Assembly: GCF_017115165.1 (NCBI RefSeq)
Contig: NZ_JABXKF010000050.1
Location: forward strand, 1 to 56,453
Source: Nostoc sp. LPT
GTDB lineage: Bacteria > Cyanobacteriota > Cyanobacteriia > Cyanobacteriales > Nostocaceae
DNA: 56,453 nucleotides
Reading direction: 5' to 3'
Under the pieces are notes generated by a model, which worked only from the letters and a program-made list of their open reading frames with translations, was not told the origin of the DNA and made no database searches. Positions 8,204 through 16,102 of this stretch are shown one piece after another; positions within the stretch are counted from its first letter, which is position 1; each line of letters begins with the position of its first letter. The position numbers and the translations under genes are program-made.

Positions 8204-8770
8204 TTACTTCTTATATAGGCTGCGATATTCCCAAGGATTTACAAATTTAGTATCGCTCCAAACGCCTAGCCGTTGTGCCTTCGCCTCAGTTTCAGCTTGT
8301 TGAACTAAGTCTTTACTAGGACACTTGTTTAAATAGGGACGATACACTTTTGCTAAACCTTCTTGCAACAATACCTGTTGTACAAAAGTGCCATTTTTTA
8401 AACGGACTTCGGCAATTTTACGCCCGTAGCGATCGCTATCAGTGATATTCAAAGTCACGCGCGAGCCTCCTTGTTGCACCAGTTGTTGCACCCGTTCTTG
8501 GGCTTTCACACCCCAAGTAAATTGATTGCGATCGCTAATGCGTTTACTCTGCTTTTCTTTATTAGTATGAGCTATCTCTGGCGCATCTAGACAAGCAAAG
8601 CGCACGGTAAAGTTTTTACCATTGGTATCTTTCACTACTAAAGTATCGCCATCACTGACTCGCTCAACAGGTTCTCCAAAATTACCGATAAAGCGATCGC
8701 AGCCGATCAAATTCAAAATTATGATAGTTGCACAAAGCCAAAATCGCACTAGTTTAGTTAATTTCTCCAT
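8204..8770 (-). CDS. Thermonuclease-family (SNase) lipoprotein
   Basis: A 188-residue protein. The N-terminal hydrophobic segment ends in the lipobox LIGC (Cys24), predicting a lipid-anchored exported protein. The staphylococcal-nuclease fold follows: DGDTLVV, then VRFACLDAPEI with the first catalytic arginine and the Asp/Glu ligands, then SDRYGRKIAEV with the second arginine, and the C-terminal QAETEAKAQRLGVWS helix that is usual in the family. It probably degrades extracellular or periplasmic nucleic acid in a Ca2+-dependent way (inference from family). It converges with the permease and stands alone. Confidence 0.9.
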   Translation of the reverse strand: MEKLTKLVRFWLCATIIILNLIGCDRFIGNFGEPVERVSDGDTLVVKDTNGKNFTVRFACLDAPEIAHTNKEKQSKRISDRNQFTWGVKAQERVQQLVQQGGSRVTLNITDSDRYGRKIAEVRLKNGTFVQQVLLQEGLAKVYRPYLNKCPSKDLVQQAETEAKAQRLGVWSDTKFVNPWEYRSLYKK

Positions 8771-8956
8771 CCAAACTTACCTGCATTACCTCTGTGGGAT
8801 GATATTAGCAAAATACAAAGATATATTTGTTAACTGTTGATATAGTTCCAGAGGTAATTCAAAATTCCAAATGGTAAGACCTTCTGGCGGCAACCAAATA
8901 GAAAATACGGATTAGTATAAGAATTGTAACCTTCCAATTGTCAGCGGTAATTTCTG

Positions 8957-9700
8957 ATGAACTTCTTGACTAACCTTTTGCATCTAGCTGGTTCAAGTGT
9001 CTTTGCCTATTACTCTGCTGCTCAAATTCGTGATTTGAAAACCCGCCCCAACATCCTTGCGGGGTTTCAGTTGGCGGAATCTGGCTCTGTGCCGTTTTTA
9101 TCTGCACTTAGCGATCGCGCAGCTGCTGAAGGCGATACATGGTTAGCCGAAAAACTAGCAAAACATGCATCAGATGAAACTAGGCATGGTCAAATTTTTG
9201 CCCACGCCTTACAACAGTTAAATAAACAAGTTATAGATTTCAAGCGTCAACCCCAAACTACATCTACAAAAAAATCACAACAGCGCAGTCCCTTTTTCGC
9301 AGCATTCTATGAAGGCTACACCCAAGAACAGCTAAAACCGGCTGTGATTGATTGGGATATGTTTATGGCTAGCACATATATTCTGGAGTTAGATGCTAGT
9401 AAAGACTTTGCGCGAATGGCGAAAGTATTACCTGATAACGAGCCAACCGCTCGTAACTTGAAGTTAGGAATGCTAAGTATTGCCCAAGATGAAACTGGAC
9501 ATGCTGCTTATCTCTACGAAGCGATGATGCGACAGATGTCTGCGACTAAGGTAGAAAAACTTGTAGATATGTGGCGAACTCGCAAGGTGAATGCCTTGTT
9601 GGCAATGGTTGGCGGTATCCTCCAGCGCAACGGCGAAACGCGATCGCTAGTCCAGGATAGTGCGCCGTCGGAAATCGATTCTGAGTTGATAGCTACGTAA
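8957..9700 (+). CDS. Ferritin-like di-iron protein
   Basis: A 247-residue four-helix-bundle protein with a complete carboxylate di-iron ligand set: Glu41, Glu74-x-x-His77 (DETRHGQIF), Glu144 and Glu179-x-x-His182 (DETGHAAYL). The repeated ExxH pattern and spacing match ferritin-like oxidases. It is not the cyanobacterial aldehyde-deformylating oxygenase, because the flanking motifs differ. The family is annotated only as ferritin-like in cyanobacteria, and the substrate is unknown. A basic, Ser/Thr/Gln-rich insertion (about 96-111) separates the two halves. No partner gene adjoins it. Confidence 0.8.
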   Translation: MNFLTNLLHLAGSSVFAYYSAAQIRDLKTRPNILAGFQLAESGSVPFLSALSDRAAAEGDTWLAEKLAKHASDETRHGQIFAHALQQLNKQVIDFKRQPQTTSTKKSQQRSPFFAAFYEGYTQEQLKPAVIDWDMFMASTYILELDASKDFARMAKVLPDNEPTARNLKLGMLSIAQDETGHAAYLYEAMMRQMSATKVEKLVDMWRTRKVNALLAMVGGILQRNGETRSLVQDSAPSEIDSELIAT

Positions 9701-9786
9701 TCAATATCGGACTCCTATTTGATTTTTGAACAAGACGACAAGATAATACGTAGGGAAATGAAAGTCTAATAAAGGACAATAGATAA

Positions 9787-10014
9787 GCCATTCCAAAGAA
9801 GGATCAGCCTTATTTAATATTGTGGCGGGATAATTTTGATGGCGATGTCTCGATTAAGTTGTACGATGGGAACAAACTTATCCAAAACATTTCTTCCCCT
9901 ACTGCTAGCGATGAAGTTTATGAGTGGACACCATGTATTTCCGTAAAATAAGGCTATTTTATTCGTATTTTTAGCTGGAAAGACCGGAATATTTTCGGGC
10001 AGTTGCAATTGTAG
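9787..10014 (+). pseudogene. Relic of a Kre9/KNH-like (Ser-Thr-rich GPI-anchored-type) beta-domain
   Basis: One forward frame reads PYLILWRDNFDGDVSIKLYD, then GNKLIQNISSPTASDEVYEW, then a stop at 9949-9951, then GYFIRIFSWKDRNIF and a second stop at 10012. The order (W.DN..G.V.I.LY.G, ISS.TASDG.Y.W, Y.IRI.S..D..I) is that of the repeated beta-sandwich found in bacterial surface proteins of the Kre9/KNH group. There is no start codon and one internal stop, so this is a decayed fragment. The reverse-strand frame over it is a shadow. Confidence 0.5.
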
Positions 10015-10075
10015 CAAAATGGGAAAATGAAATGGATAACTAGCTAAACGCAAACCTCTCAACAAGGTTGACGGT

Positions 10076-12592
10076 GTGGCCGCGATCGCAATTGTTATCG
10101 TTTCTCACAGCAAACAACTAGCTTTGGGTGTGCGGGAACTCGCCGCGCAGATGGTTCAAGGCCAAGTTACCATTGCTGTTGCAGCAGGTATTGAAGATCC
10201 TGAAAATCCATTGGGTACAGATCCGATTCAGGTTTATGAGGCGATCGCTTCTGTTTTTTCTGATGATGGTGTCTTGGTGTTAATGGATTTGGGTAGTGCT
10301 TTGCTGAGTGCAGAAATGGCAATCGAGTTTCTGCCAGAAGCACAGCAGGAGAAAGTGTATTTGTGTGAAGCACCTCTAGTAGAAGGCGCAATCGCTGCTG
10401 TAGTGGCGGCGGCGGCTGGTAGAGATATTCACCAAGTGATGGCGGAAGCACGCGGCGCACTCCTGACAAAAGCAACTCAATTGGGTGTAGTTAGCAGGCC
10501 ATTGTCAGTTGTCAGCCCAATAACGACGAATACAGAATCGCCAACGCCAGAAATCCGGCTGATTGTGAGCAATCGCTTAGGATTACACGCCCGCCCCGCA
10601 GCGCAGTTTGTGGCAACCGCAGCCCGGTTTCAATCACAAATTCTGGTGCGGAATTTAACGAGAAATACTGAGCTAGTCAGGGGTGACAGTATTAACCAAG
10701 TCACAACTTTAGGGGTGCGTCAAGGACACGAACTGCTGATTACTGCCACTGGTTCTGATGCAGATGAGGCGCTGGCAGCATTGCAGGCATTATTCGCCAA
10801 TAACTTTGGTGAAGATAATGTTGCCTTGAATTCTCCACCAGCTTTTCACCATGAAGTTAGAGCAACAACTCACGGCGAACTTTCGGGGATTGCAGCTTCT
10901 GGTGGAGTAGCGATCGCACCTGTTGTTCATTATCAACCCACTCACATTCCTATTACGGAATATCACGTAAACGATCCAGAGGCAGAGTGGCAACGAGTAC
11001 AAACAGCAATCCACACCGCTAGACAAGAAATCCAAGCAGTTTTTTCCCAAGCTTCTCTGCAAATTGGTGACGCTGAAGCCGCCATCTTCGATGCGCAACT
11101 ACTATTTTTAGAAGATCCAGTACTGTTGTCAGCAGCTCACCAACGCATTTTAGACAATCATATAAATGCTGAAGCAGCTTGGCGAGCTGTAGTCGATGAA
11201 GTAGCGACTTCCTATCGCGCACTAGAGGATTCTTATCTGCAAGAGCGAGTTGACGATGTTGTAGATGTCGGGCAAAGAGTGCTGCGATTACTAGCTGGGA
11301 ATGCTGCGGCTAACCTGCATCTTGAAGAACCTGCGATTTTGGTGGCGACTGATTTAACCCCCTCAGATACGGCTGGACTAGATCCAACCAAAGTGTTGGG
11401 AATTTGTACTACTTCTGGTAGCGCCACCTCCCACAGTGCAATTATCGCCCGCACATTAGGTATTCCCGCAGTTCTGGGAGTGGATGCCCAGGTGTTGCAC
11501 TTGGCAGATGGTACACTAATGGCACTTGATGGTGAAAGTGGCAAAGCTTGGGTAGAACCAGAATCAGACATCCTGGATTTACTGACAGCAAAGCAGTCAG
11601 CTTGGCAAACTGCCCAACAGGAAGCACGAGCTACGGCACATCAGCCAGCGATTACTCGTGATGGTCGGCAAGTTAGTGTCTTCGCCAATATTGGTAGTGT
11701 AAATGATGTGCAAGTTGCTGTAGCTAGCGGTGCAGAAGGTGTGGGACTACTCCGCACTGAGTTTCTGTATTTAGACCGAACAAGCGCCCCAACTGAAGAA
11801 GAACAATTATTAGTTTATCAGGCGGTCGCCCAAGTTTTAGATAATCGCCCGCTAATTATTCGTACCTTTGATGTCGGTGGTGATAAGCCACTTCCCTATC
11901 TCAAAGTTGGGTTTCCAGAAGCTAACCCTTTTTTAGGTTGGCGGGGAATTCGTTTTTGTTTAGATCATCCAGAACTCTTCAAAACTCAATTACGGGCAAT
12001 TTTGAGAGCTAGTGTTGGACACCAAATTAAAATCATGTTGCCAATGATTGCTAGTGTAACTGAAGTACGTGCAGCTAAGGTAATTTTGGGTGAAGTGCAG
12101 GCTGAACTAAATCAAGCTGGTATTTCCTTTGATGCCGCGATGAAAGTAGGAATTATGGTGGAGGTTCCGTCAGCAGTAGCGATCGCCGATCGGTTAGCTG
12201 CGGAAGTAGACTTCTTTAGTATCGGGACTAACGATCTGAGTCAGTACGTCATGGCTAGCGATCGCACTAATCCCAGCGTGGCAAATTTGGTTGATGCCCT
12301 ACATCCAGCCATATTGCGAATGGTGCAGCAAACTGTCCAAGCTGCCCATACAGCAGGGATTTCGGTAGGATTATGTGGAGAATTGGCAGCAGATACTTTA
12401 GCAACACCAATTTTACTAGGTTTAGGGCTGGATGAGTTGAGCGTAAATCCTCAAAGTATACCTGGAGTCAAGCAGGCGATCGCTCGCTTAAGTATAGTTG
12501 AAAGTGAAGCGATCGCGGCATCAGCATTACAACAAGATTCCGCACTCCATGTTAGAGAACTAATCTCAACTTCAATTACTCCCCCTGCATAA
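10076..12592 (+). CDS. DhaM-HPr-Enzyme I fusion (PTS phosphorelay)
   Basis: An 838-residue cytoplasmic multidomain protein. Residues 1-130 are a DhaM/EIIA-Man-like domain with the phospho-His in VIVSHSKQLA (His11). Residues about 158-245 are an HPr domain with LGLHARPAAQFVA (His171). About 264-838 is PTS Enzyme I, with the phospho-His in SATSHSAIIARTLGIPAV (His453), the PEP-site segments GLLRTEFLYLDR and GTNDLSQYVMASDR, and the GLCGELAAD cysteine region. In Dha systems this chain passes phosphate from PEP through EI and HPr to DhaM, then to ADP bound in DhaL, which phosphorylates dihydroxyacetone on DhaK. No dhaK or dhaL is in this window. The start is GTG at 10076, within GTGGCCGCGATCGC. Confidence 0.9.
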   Translation: MAAIAIVIVSHSKQLALGVRELAAQMVQGQVTIAVAAGIEDPENPLGTDPIQVYEAIASVFSDDGVLVLMDLGSALLSAEMAIEFLPEAQQEKVYLCEAPLVEGAIAAVVAAAAGRDIHQVMAEARGALLTKATQLGVVSRPLSVVSPITTNTESPTPEIRLIVSNRLGLHARPAAQFVATAARFQSQILVRNLTRNTELVRGDSINQVTTLGVRQGHELLITATGSDADEALAALQALFANNFGEDNVALNSPPAFHHEVRATTHGELSGIAASGGVAIAPVVHYQPTHIPITEYHVNDPEAEWQRVQTAIHTARQEIQAVFSQASLQIGDAEAAIFDAQLLFLEDPVLLSAAHQRILDNHINAEAAWRAVVDEVATSYRALEDSYLQERVDDVVDVGQRVLRLLAGNAAANLHLEEPAILVATDLTPSDTAGLDPTKVLGICTTSGSATSHSAIIARTLGIPAVLGVDAQVLHLADGTLMALDGESGKAWVEPESDILDLLTAKQSAWQTAQQEARATAHQPAITRDGRQVSVFANIGSVNDVQVAVASGAEGVGLLRTEFLYLDRTSAPTEEEQLLVYQAVAQVLDNRPLIIRTFDVGGDKPLPYLKVGFPEANPFLGWRGIRFCLDHPELFKTQLRAILRASVGHQIKIMLPMIASVTEVRAAKVILGEVQAELNQAGISFDAAMKVGIMVEVPSAVAIADRLAAEVDFFSIGTNDLSQYVMASDRTNPSVANLVDALHPAILRMVQQTVQAAHTAGISVGLCGELAADTLATPILLGLGLDELSVNPQSIPGVKQAIARLSIVESEAIAASALQQDSALHVRELISTSITPPA

Positions 12593-12611
12593 TTAGTTAT
12601 GCTAACCACAG

Positions 12612-12646
12612 TCAATACACCCCTCCTGAAGAGCTGGGGGGTGTAC
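12612..12646 (+). terminator. Hairpin after the DhaM fusion
   Basis: ACACCCC pairs with GGGGTGT around a 10-15 base loop, about 25 bp after the stop codon. It lacks a T-tract, so termination is only plausible. Confidence 0.35.
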
Positions 12647-12715
12647 ATACAAGTCCTAAAAACCTAGCTTGATGAGGCTGAACTCATTCTTATACAAAGC
12701 ATGGGAACGAGAGAA

Positions 12716-12941
12716 ATACCATTGTTAGTCGATGCAATACCATTGTTAGTCGATACAATGCCATTGTTAGTCGATACAATGCCATTGTTAGTCAATGCAA
12801 TGCCATTGTCAGTCGATGCAATGCCATTATTAGTCGATACAATACCATTGTCAGTCGATGCAATGCCATTGTTAGTCGATACAATGCCATTGTTAGTCAA
12901 TGCAATGCCATTGTTAGTCAATGCAATGCCATTGCAGGTCA
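12716..12941. repeat. 21-bp tandem array A (10 units plus a partial)
   Basis: The consensus unit is ATGCCATTGTTAGTCGATACA. Ten units run from 12716 to 12925 and a partial one follows to 12941. Variation is limited to a few positions (ATA/ATG, TTAG/TCAG, CGATA/CGATG/CAATG). Because 21 is a multiple of three, open frames with heptapeptide repeats appear on both strands: MPLLVDT forward, TNNGIAS reverse. I do not treat these as genes. Its reverse complement aligns with array B at 29399-29629 at 16-18 of 21 positions. Confidence 0.93.
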
Positions 12942-13039
12942 AGAAACTTGTGTGTACACCGTAGCCCAAAGAGCGGGGAGGGGAGACAAAGCATAGCTTT
13001 GGCGGAGGTGGGGTTCTTCAGGTTTAATAAGTAATTAAG

Positions 13040-13051
13040 CGGACATGATAT
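13040..13051. repeat. Solo terminal repeat of the ATATCATGTCCGG MITE
   Basis: CGGACATGATAT matches the terminal inverted repeat of the elements at 13532-13655 and 47851-48060. No inward-facing partner is found close by, so it may be what is left of a third copy. Confidence 0.45.
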
Positions 13052-13054
13052 TAG

Positions 13055-13444
13055 TTAAAATCTTATTCCCAGTTGCCCGTTAAAGCCACGAATAGAATTG
13101 TAACCAGCACCAACAAAAACGTTATTAGTAGCACCTACCTGAACGCCACCTGAAACTGCAACGCCTTTATCCTCTGAATAAAGTCCTACTCCTACATAAG
13201 GTGAAATTACAGGCAAATTGATAAATTTTAAAACATCTACTCCCGTAGCACCATCAGCACCAGTTCCTACTTCAACTCCGAAATTCAAAGCCCTAGCTCC
13301 GACAGCATAAGTTATATCACCATCTTTTCCACCGACTGAAACCCAAGGCTGCGGTATCAGTTGAGCTGATGCTTGACTTGGGGCAAACAAAGTTAACAAA
13401 CCTATAGATGTAATTAATGTTTTAGCAATAATCGCTATTTTCAC
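13055..13444 (-). CDS. Small secreted glycine-rich protein, unknown function
   Basis: A 129-residue protein I do not recognise. It has a clear Sec signal peptide (about 1-27, ending SQASAQ). The mature part is rich in Gly, Val and Asn in alternating hydrophobic stretches (YAVGARALNFGVEVGTG, SPYVGVGLYSEDKGVAVSGG, GATNNVFVGAGYN), and the last residue is Phe. This looks like a small beta-barrel or beta-sheet outer-membrane protein (inference). GTG at 13444 is preceded by a good ribosome binding site, GGAGA. The solo MITE terminal repeat lies just downstream of its stop. Confidence 0.65.
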   Translation of the reverse strand: MKIAIIAKTLITSIGLLTLFAPSQASAQLIPQPWVSVGGKDGDITYAVGARALNFGVEVGTGADGATGVDVLKFINLPVISPYVGVGLYSEDKGVAVSGGVQVGATNNVFVGAGYNSIRGFNGQLGIRF

Positions 13445-13473
13445 GTTGTTCTCCGATTAATTGTTTTTAGGAC

Positions 13474-13501
13474 TTATACCAGTTCTTTCTGAAGACGCAT
13501 A
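13474..13501 (+). repeat. Dispersed 28-bp repeat, copy 1
   Basis: It starts TTATACCAGTTCT and ends GAAGACGCATA. It matches 38773-38800 at 24 of 28 positions. Both copies sit in spacers just upstream of leftward genes. Confidence 0.6.
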
Positions 13502-13531
13502 AAAAGAACCCTAGTGCCGCAAGGCGGAATC

Positions 13532-13655
13532 ATATCATGTCCGGTTAAAGACTTATCATTAAGAAGACAGTTCTTGCTGTTCTTGCTGGGGGAGAAAGAG
13601 TTTTCAGATTTTTGCACAGATGCAAGAATCATAACTAATCAGCCGGACATGATAT
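13532..13655. mobile_element. 124-bp MITE with 13-bp perfect inverted ends, uninterrupted copy
   Basis: The ends are ATATCATGTCCGG (13532-13544) and CCGGACATGATAT (13643-13655). The interior is non-coding, and the short frame running through it is not a gene. Its reverse complement matches the element at 47851-48060 over the ends and flanking interior, differing mainly in a central G-rich/C-rich stretch and in the extra DNA inserted in the other copy. Confidence 0.85.
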
Positions 13656-13955
13656 CACGCATTCAAAAGTATTATGGAATAAGCTCTTTAGGGATTTTAA
13701 ATGGTTGCTCTATTTAGGCTGTGGCGTACTAGGTTATACCATTTGCAAAAAAAACCTACAGATTCAAAGCTGAAAATCCCGATGAATCTAACCCCTCTTA
13801 ATTACGAATTACTAATTACGTAGCTTACTTCTTACCTTTGGCGAGTATTACGAATTACAAATTGGTATTATTATCTCAACAATTTGCTAAACTCCAACTT
13901 CGTGGAGAGCAAATAAAAACAATTTGAGTATTGGGAATTTGAAGGGGGTTGCAGA
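13656..13955. other. Spacer upstream of the DUF4336 gene
   Basis: About 300 bp without a supported gene. It contains AATTACGAATTACTAATTACG-like 7-9 bp repeats (about 13800-13860) and AT-rich sequence. No clear promoter motif was picked out. Confidence 0.4.
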
Positions 13956-15188
13956 GTGGCTGATGATGAACGCATAGTCAATACACAACAGATTTATCCA
14001 AAGGATTTTTCCTGGGGATTATGGCCTGTTGTGCCACTCTACCCTTATGGTAGGCGGCTGACAATTCGTCAAGAAGTGCTTAAAGACACAATCTGGAATT
14101 TTGACCAGATTCAAGGTATTTTCTACGTTGTTGTACCGATTCGCATGACTGTTGTGAAATTGGAAACTGGGGGTCTTCTGGTCTATGCGCCTGTTGCACC
14201 AACCCCAGAGTGCATCAGACTTGTGAATGAGTTGGTGGCAGAATATGGCAACATTAAGTACATTATTCTGCCAACTATCTCTGGTATAGAACACAAGGTC
14301 TTCGTTGGCCCCTTCGCTAGATACTTTCCGACTGCACAGGTGTTTGTGGCTCCCCATCAGTGGAGTTTCCCCCTAAATCTTCCCCTTAGCTGGCTTGGCT
14401 TACCCCCAAAACGAACTCAAGTACTTCCAGAAGATAGCAGCAAAACACCCTTTGCTGACGAGTTTGATTATGCAATGCTGGGCCCCATCGGACTTGGCCC
14501 TGGTAGGTTTGCGGAAGTTGCTTTTTTCCACAAGCGATCGCATACTCTTTTAGTCACAGATTCTGTGCTTTCGATCCCAGAAGATCCACCTGCGATCGTT
14601 CTCTTAGATCCATATCCTTTATTATTCCATGCCAAGGATTATGCTTCTGATATTGTTGCAGATAGTCAGGTAAATCGCCGTAAGGGTTGGCAGCGCATCT
14701 GTCTGTTTGCTTTGTACTTTCAACCAAGCACACTAGATATACGCCAATGGAGTCAGGTATTGCAAGATTCCTTAAAAGCCCCACAACGCTCAAGAAAAGC
14801 TTATTTTGGATTATATCCCTTTAAATGGCAGTCAGATTGGCAGCGATCGTTTGATGCTCTGCGAGGTGATGGGCGTTTGTTTGTCGCACCAATTTTACAA
14901 ACGCTGATTCTCAACCGCGCCCCGAAGGAAACCATTGACTGGGCTGATAAAGTTGCAAGTTGGGACTTCGAGTGGATTATTTCTTGCCACTTTGATTCAC
15001 CGATTAAAGCCCAAGCGCATCAGTTTCGCCAAGCTTTCTCTTTTTTGGAAAAGCAGCCTGTTGTCAGTGGGGGTTTGTTCGACAGTAGCAGCTATGCTTT
15101 ACCAGAGGAGGATTTTAAAACACTTAGAGAAATCGATGCAGGTTTAAATAAGTTTGGCATTGTGCCAGCAGCAAAAGAGAAGGTGTAG
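13956..15188 (+). CDS. DUF4336 domain protein (metallo-beta-lactamase-like superfamily)
   Basis: A 410-residue protein of the DUF4336 family found in cyanobacteria and plants. Recognisable blocks are SWGLWPVVPLYPYGRRLT near the N-terminus, then GGLLVYAPVAPTPECIRLVNEL (about 71-92), KYIILPTISGIEHKVFVGPF (about 100-119), and TLLVTDSVLSIPEDPP (about 197-212). The fold is described as lactamase-like but the classical HxHxDH metal motif is not seen, so hydrolase activity is doubtful. The start is GTG at 13956. It stands alone, with a hairpin 25 bp after its stop. Confidence 0.85.
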   Translation: MADDERIVNTQQIYPKDFSWGLWPVVPLYPYGRRLTIRQEVLKDTIWNFDQIQGIFYVVVPIRMTVVKLETGGLLVYAPVAPTPECIRLVNELVAEYGNIKYIILPTISGIEHKVFVGPFARYFPTAQVFVAPHQWSFPLNLPLSWLGLPPKRTQVLPEDSSKTPFADEFDYAMLGPIGLGPGRFAEVAFFHKRSHTLLVTDSVLSIPEDPPAIVLLDPYPLLFHAKDYASDIVADSQVNRRKGWQRICLFALYFQPSTLDIRQWSQVLQDSLKAPQRSRKAYFGLYPFKWQSDWQRSFDALRGDGRLFVAPILQTLILNRAPKETIDWADKVASWDFEWIISCHFDSPIKAQAHQFRQAFSFLEKQPVVSGGLFDSSSYALPEEDFKTLREIDAGLNKFGIVPAAKEKV

Positions 15189-15213
15189 GAGAGGGGTATG
15201 TAACCCATGCTTT

Positions 15214-15238
15214 GGGGGCACAGTTAGCTGTGCTACCC
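15214..15238 (+). terminator. Terminator-like hairpin after the DUF4336 gene
   Basis: GGGGCACAG and CTGTGC-TA-CCC pair around a 4-base loop (TTAG). No T-run follows. Confidence 0.45.
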
Positions 15239-15293
15239 TACGAGTTGTTCACAAATGATTAAATAAACTAGCTCAGGTAAACTGTAAAAGCCT

Positions 15294-15557
15294 ATGCCAC
15301 AGGCAATTCTTAATCAAATCTTCAATCAGCTTGAAATTTTAGAGCCAGAGGAGTTACAGCAGTTGAATCAGGTTATCCAGAGATATCTTGTTGAGCAAGA
15401 ACAAGTTACTCAACGGACAACATTTCACAAAGTACTGTTAATTTCTGGGTTGATAAAACAACTCAAGCAGCCAGTTTATATTCAGCAAACTGAACACCGA
15501 CTTATTCAGGTACAGGGTAAAACTGTTTGTGAAACAATCATTGAGGAACGCTGCTAG
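15294..15557 (+). CDS. Antitoxin of the disrupted VapC toxin
   Basis: An 87-residue protein, helical at the N-terminus (ILNQIFNQLEILEPEELQQL, then NQVIQRYLVEQEQV), with a basic beta-rich C-terminus ending ETIIEERC. I recognise it as an antitoxin from context: its stop codon TAG is immediately followed by the ATG of a PIN-domain VapC gene, the usual antitoxin-toxin order. Similar small proteins with a leucine-rich N-terminal helix precede VapC in many Nostoc genomes. The toxin is now interrupted, so this antitoxin has no active cognate product from this locus. Confidence 0.6.
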   Translation: MPQAILNQIFNQLEILEPEELQQLNQVIQRYLVEQEQVTQRTTFHKVLLISGLIKQLKQPVYIQQTEHRLIQVQGKTVCETIIEERC

Positions 15558-16102
15558 ATGGCAGCTTATTATTTAGATAGCAGTGCGCTGGTCAAACGCT
15601 ACGTCAGTGAGATAGGTTCAGCATGGGTTTTGAGTTTATTTGAGCCGCGACTAAAAAATGATGTACTGATTGCTGCTAAGCTGTTCCACATTTAACTTGC
15701 ATATATTGGGCGGGCGAGACGCCCACCCCACAAGAAATGTACAATTTCAGATTATGCAAACTAGATGTGGTTTAGCTTATTACTAGTGTTGAAATTGTCG
15801 CTGCCATTACACGGCGATCGCGTGATGGAAGTATCATTGCTACTGATGCGATCGCAGTATGTAATCAGTTTAAAAGCGATCTCCGGTCTGAATACCAAGT
15901 CATCAACTCTGCAATGGTATTAGCTGAAGCATACGGCTTACGAGGCTACGATGCAGTTCAGTTAGGGGCTGGTTGTACGGTAAATGCCCTCTGCATAGCT
16001 AACAGTTTACCTCTAGTGACATTTGTATCTGCCGATTCCGAATTGAATGCAGCCGCAGCAAGTGAAGGTCTACTTGTTGAAAACCCCAACAACTACCCCT
16101 AA
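15558..16102 (+). pseudogene. VapC-type PIN-domain toxin split by a 99-bp MITE
   Basis: The first part, 15558-15678, encodes MAAYYLDSSALVKRYVSEIG and on to NDVLIAA. The second part, 15780-16102, encodes TSVEIVAAITRRSRDG to the C-terminus NPNNYP. Removing 15679-15777 together with one TA copy joins them into a single 147-codon frame (444 nt with stop), reading VLIAAITSVEIVAA across the junction. The PIN acidic residues are all present: Asp in YYLDSS, Glu in SVEIV, Asp in GYDAVQLGA and Asp in VSADSEL. As it stands, translation ends after 45 residues (AAKLFHI). In intact form it would be a Mg2+-dependent ribonuclease. The end overlaps the GTPase gene tail by 4 bp, tail to tail. Confidence 0.9.
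15679..15777. mobile_element. 99-bp MITE inserted in vapC, TA target duplication
   Basis: The ends are imperfect inverted repeats: AGCTGTTCCACATTTAACTT against the reverse complement AGCTAAACCACATCTAGTTT, continuing TGCATA on both. The centre holds a GC hairpin (GGGCGGGC GAGA CGCCC). It is flanked by TA at 15677-15678 and 15778-15779. TA duplication and this size fit an IS630/mariner-type MITE moved in trans (inference). Confidence 0.9.

Noticed and set aside
8957..9700. Aldehyde-deformylating oxygenase
   Set aside because: The di-iron ligands match the broad ferritin-like group, but the N-terminal and central motifs of that enzyme are absent.
12716..12941. CRISPR array
   Set aside because: Units are contiguous 21-mers without spacers, and there are no cas genes.
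12664..12969. Open frames on both strands over array A as genes for heptapeptide-repeat proteins
   Set aside because: They exist because the 21-bp unit has few stop codons. There is no ribosome binding site and no unique sequence outside the array.
12950..13030. Right end of an IS200/605 element (GC-rich sequence with CAAAGC-ATA-GCTTTG hairpin)
   Set aside because: The hairpin is suggestive, but no transposase or matching left end could be found, so it was not listed as an element.
13514..13717. 67-residue forward frame
   Set aside because: It runs through the MITE at 13532-13655 and has no family resemblance.
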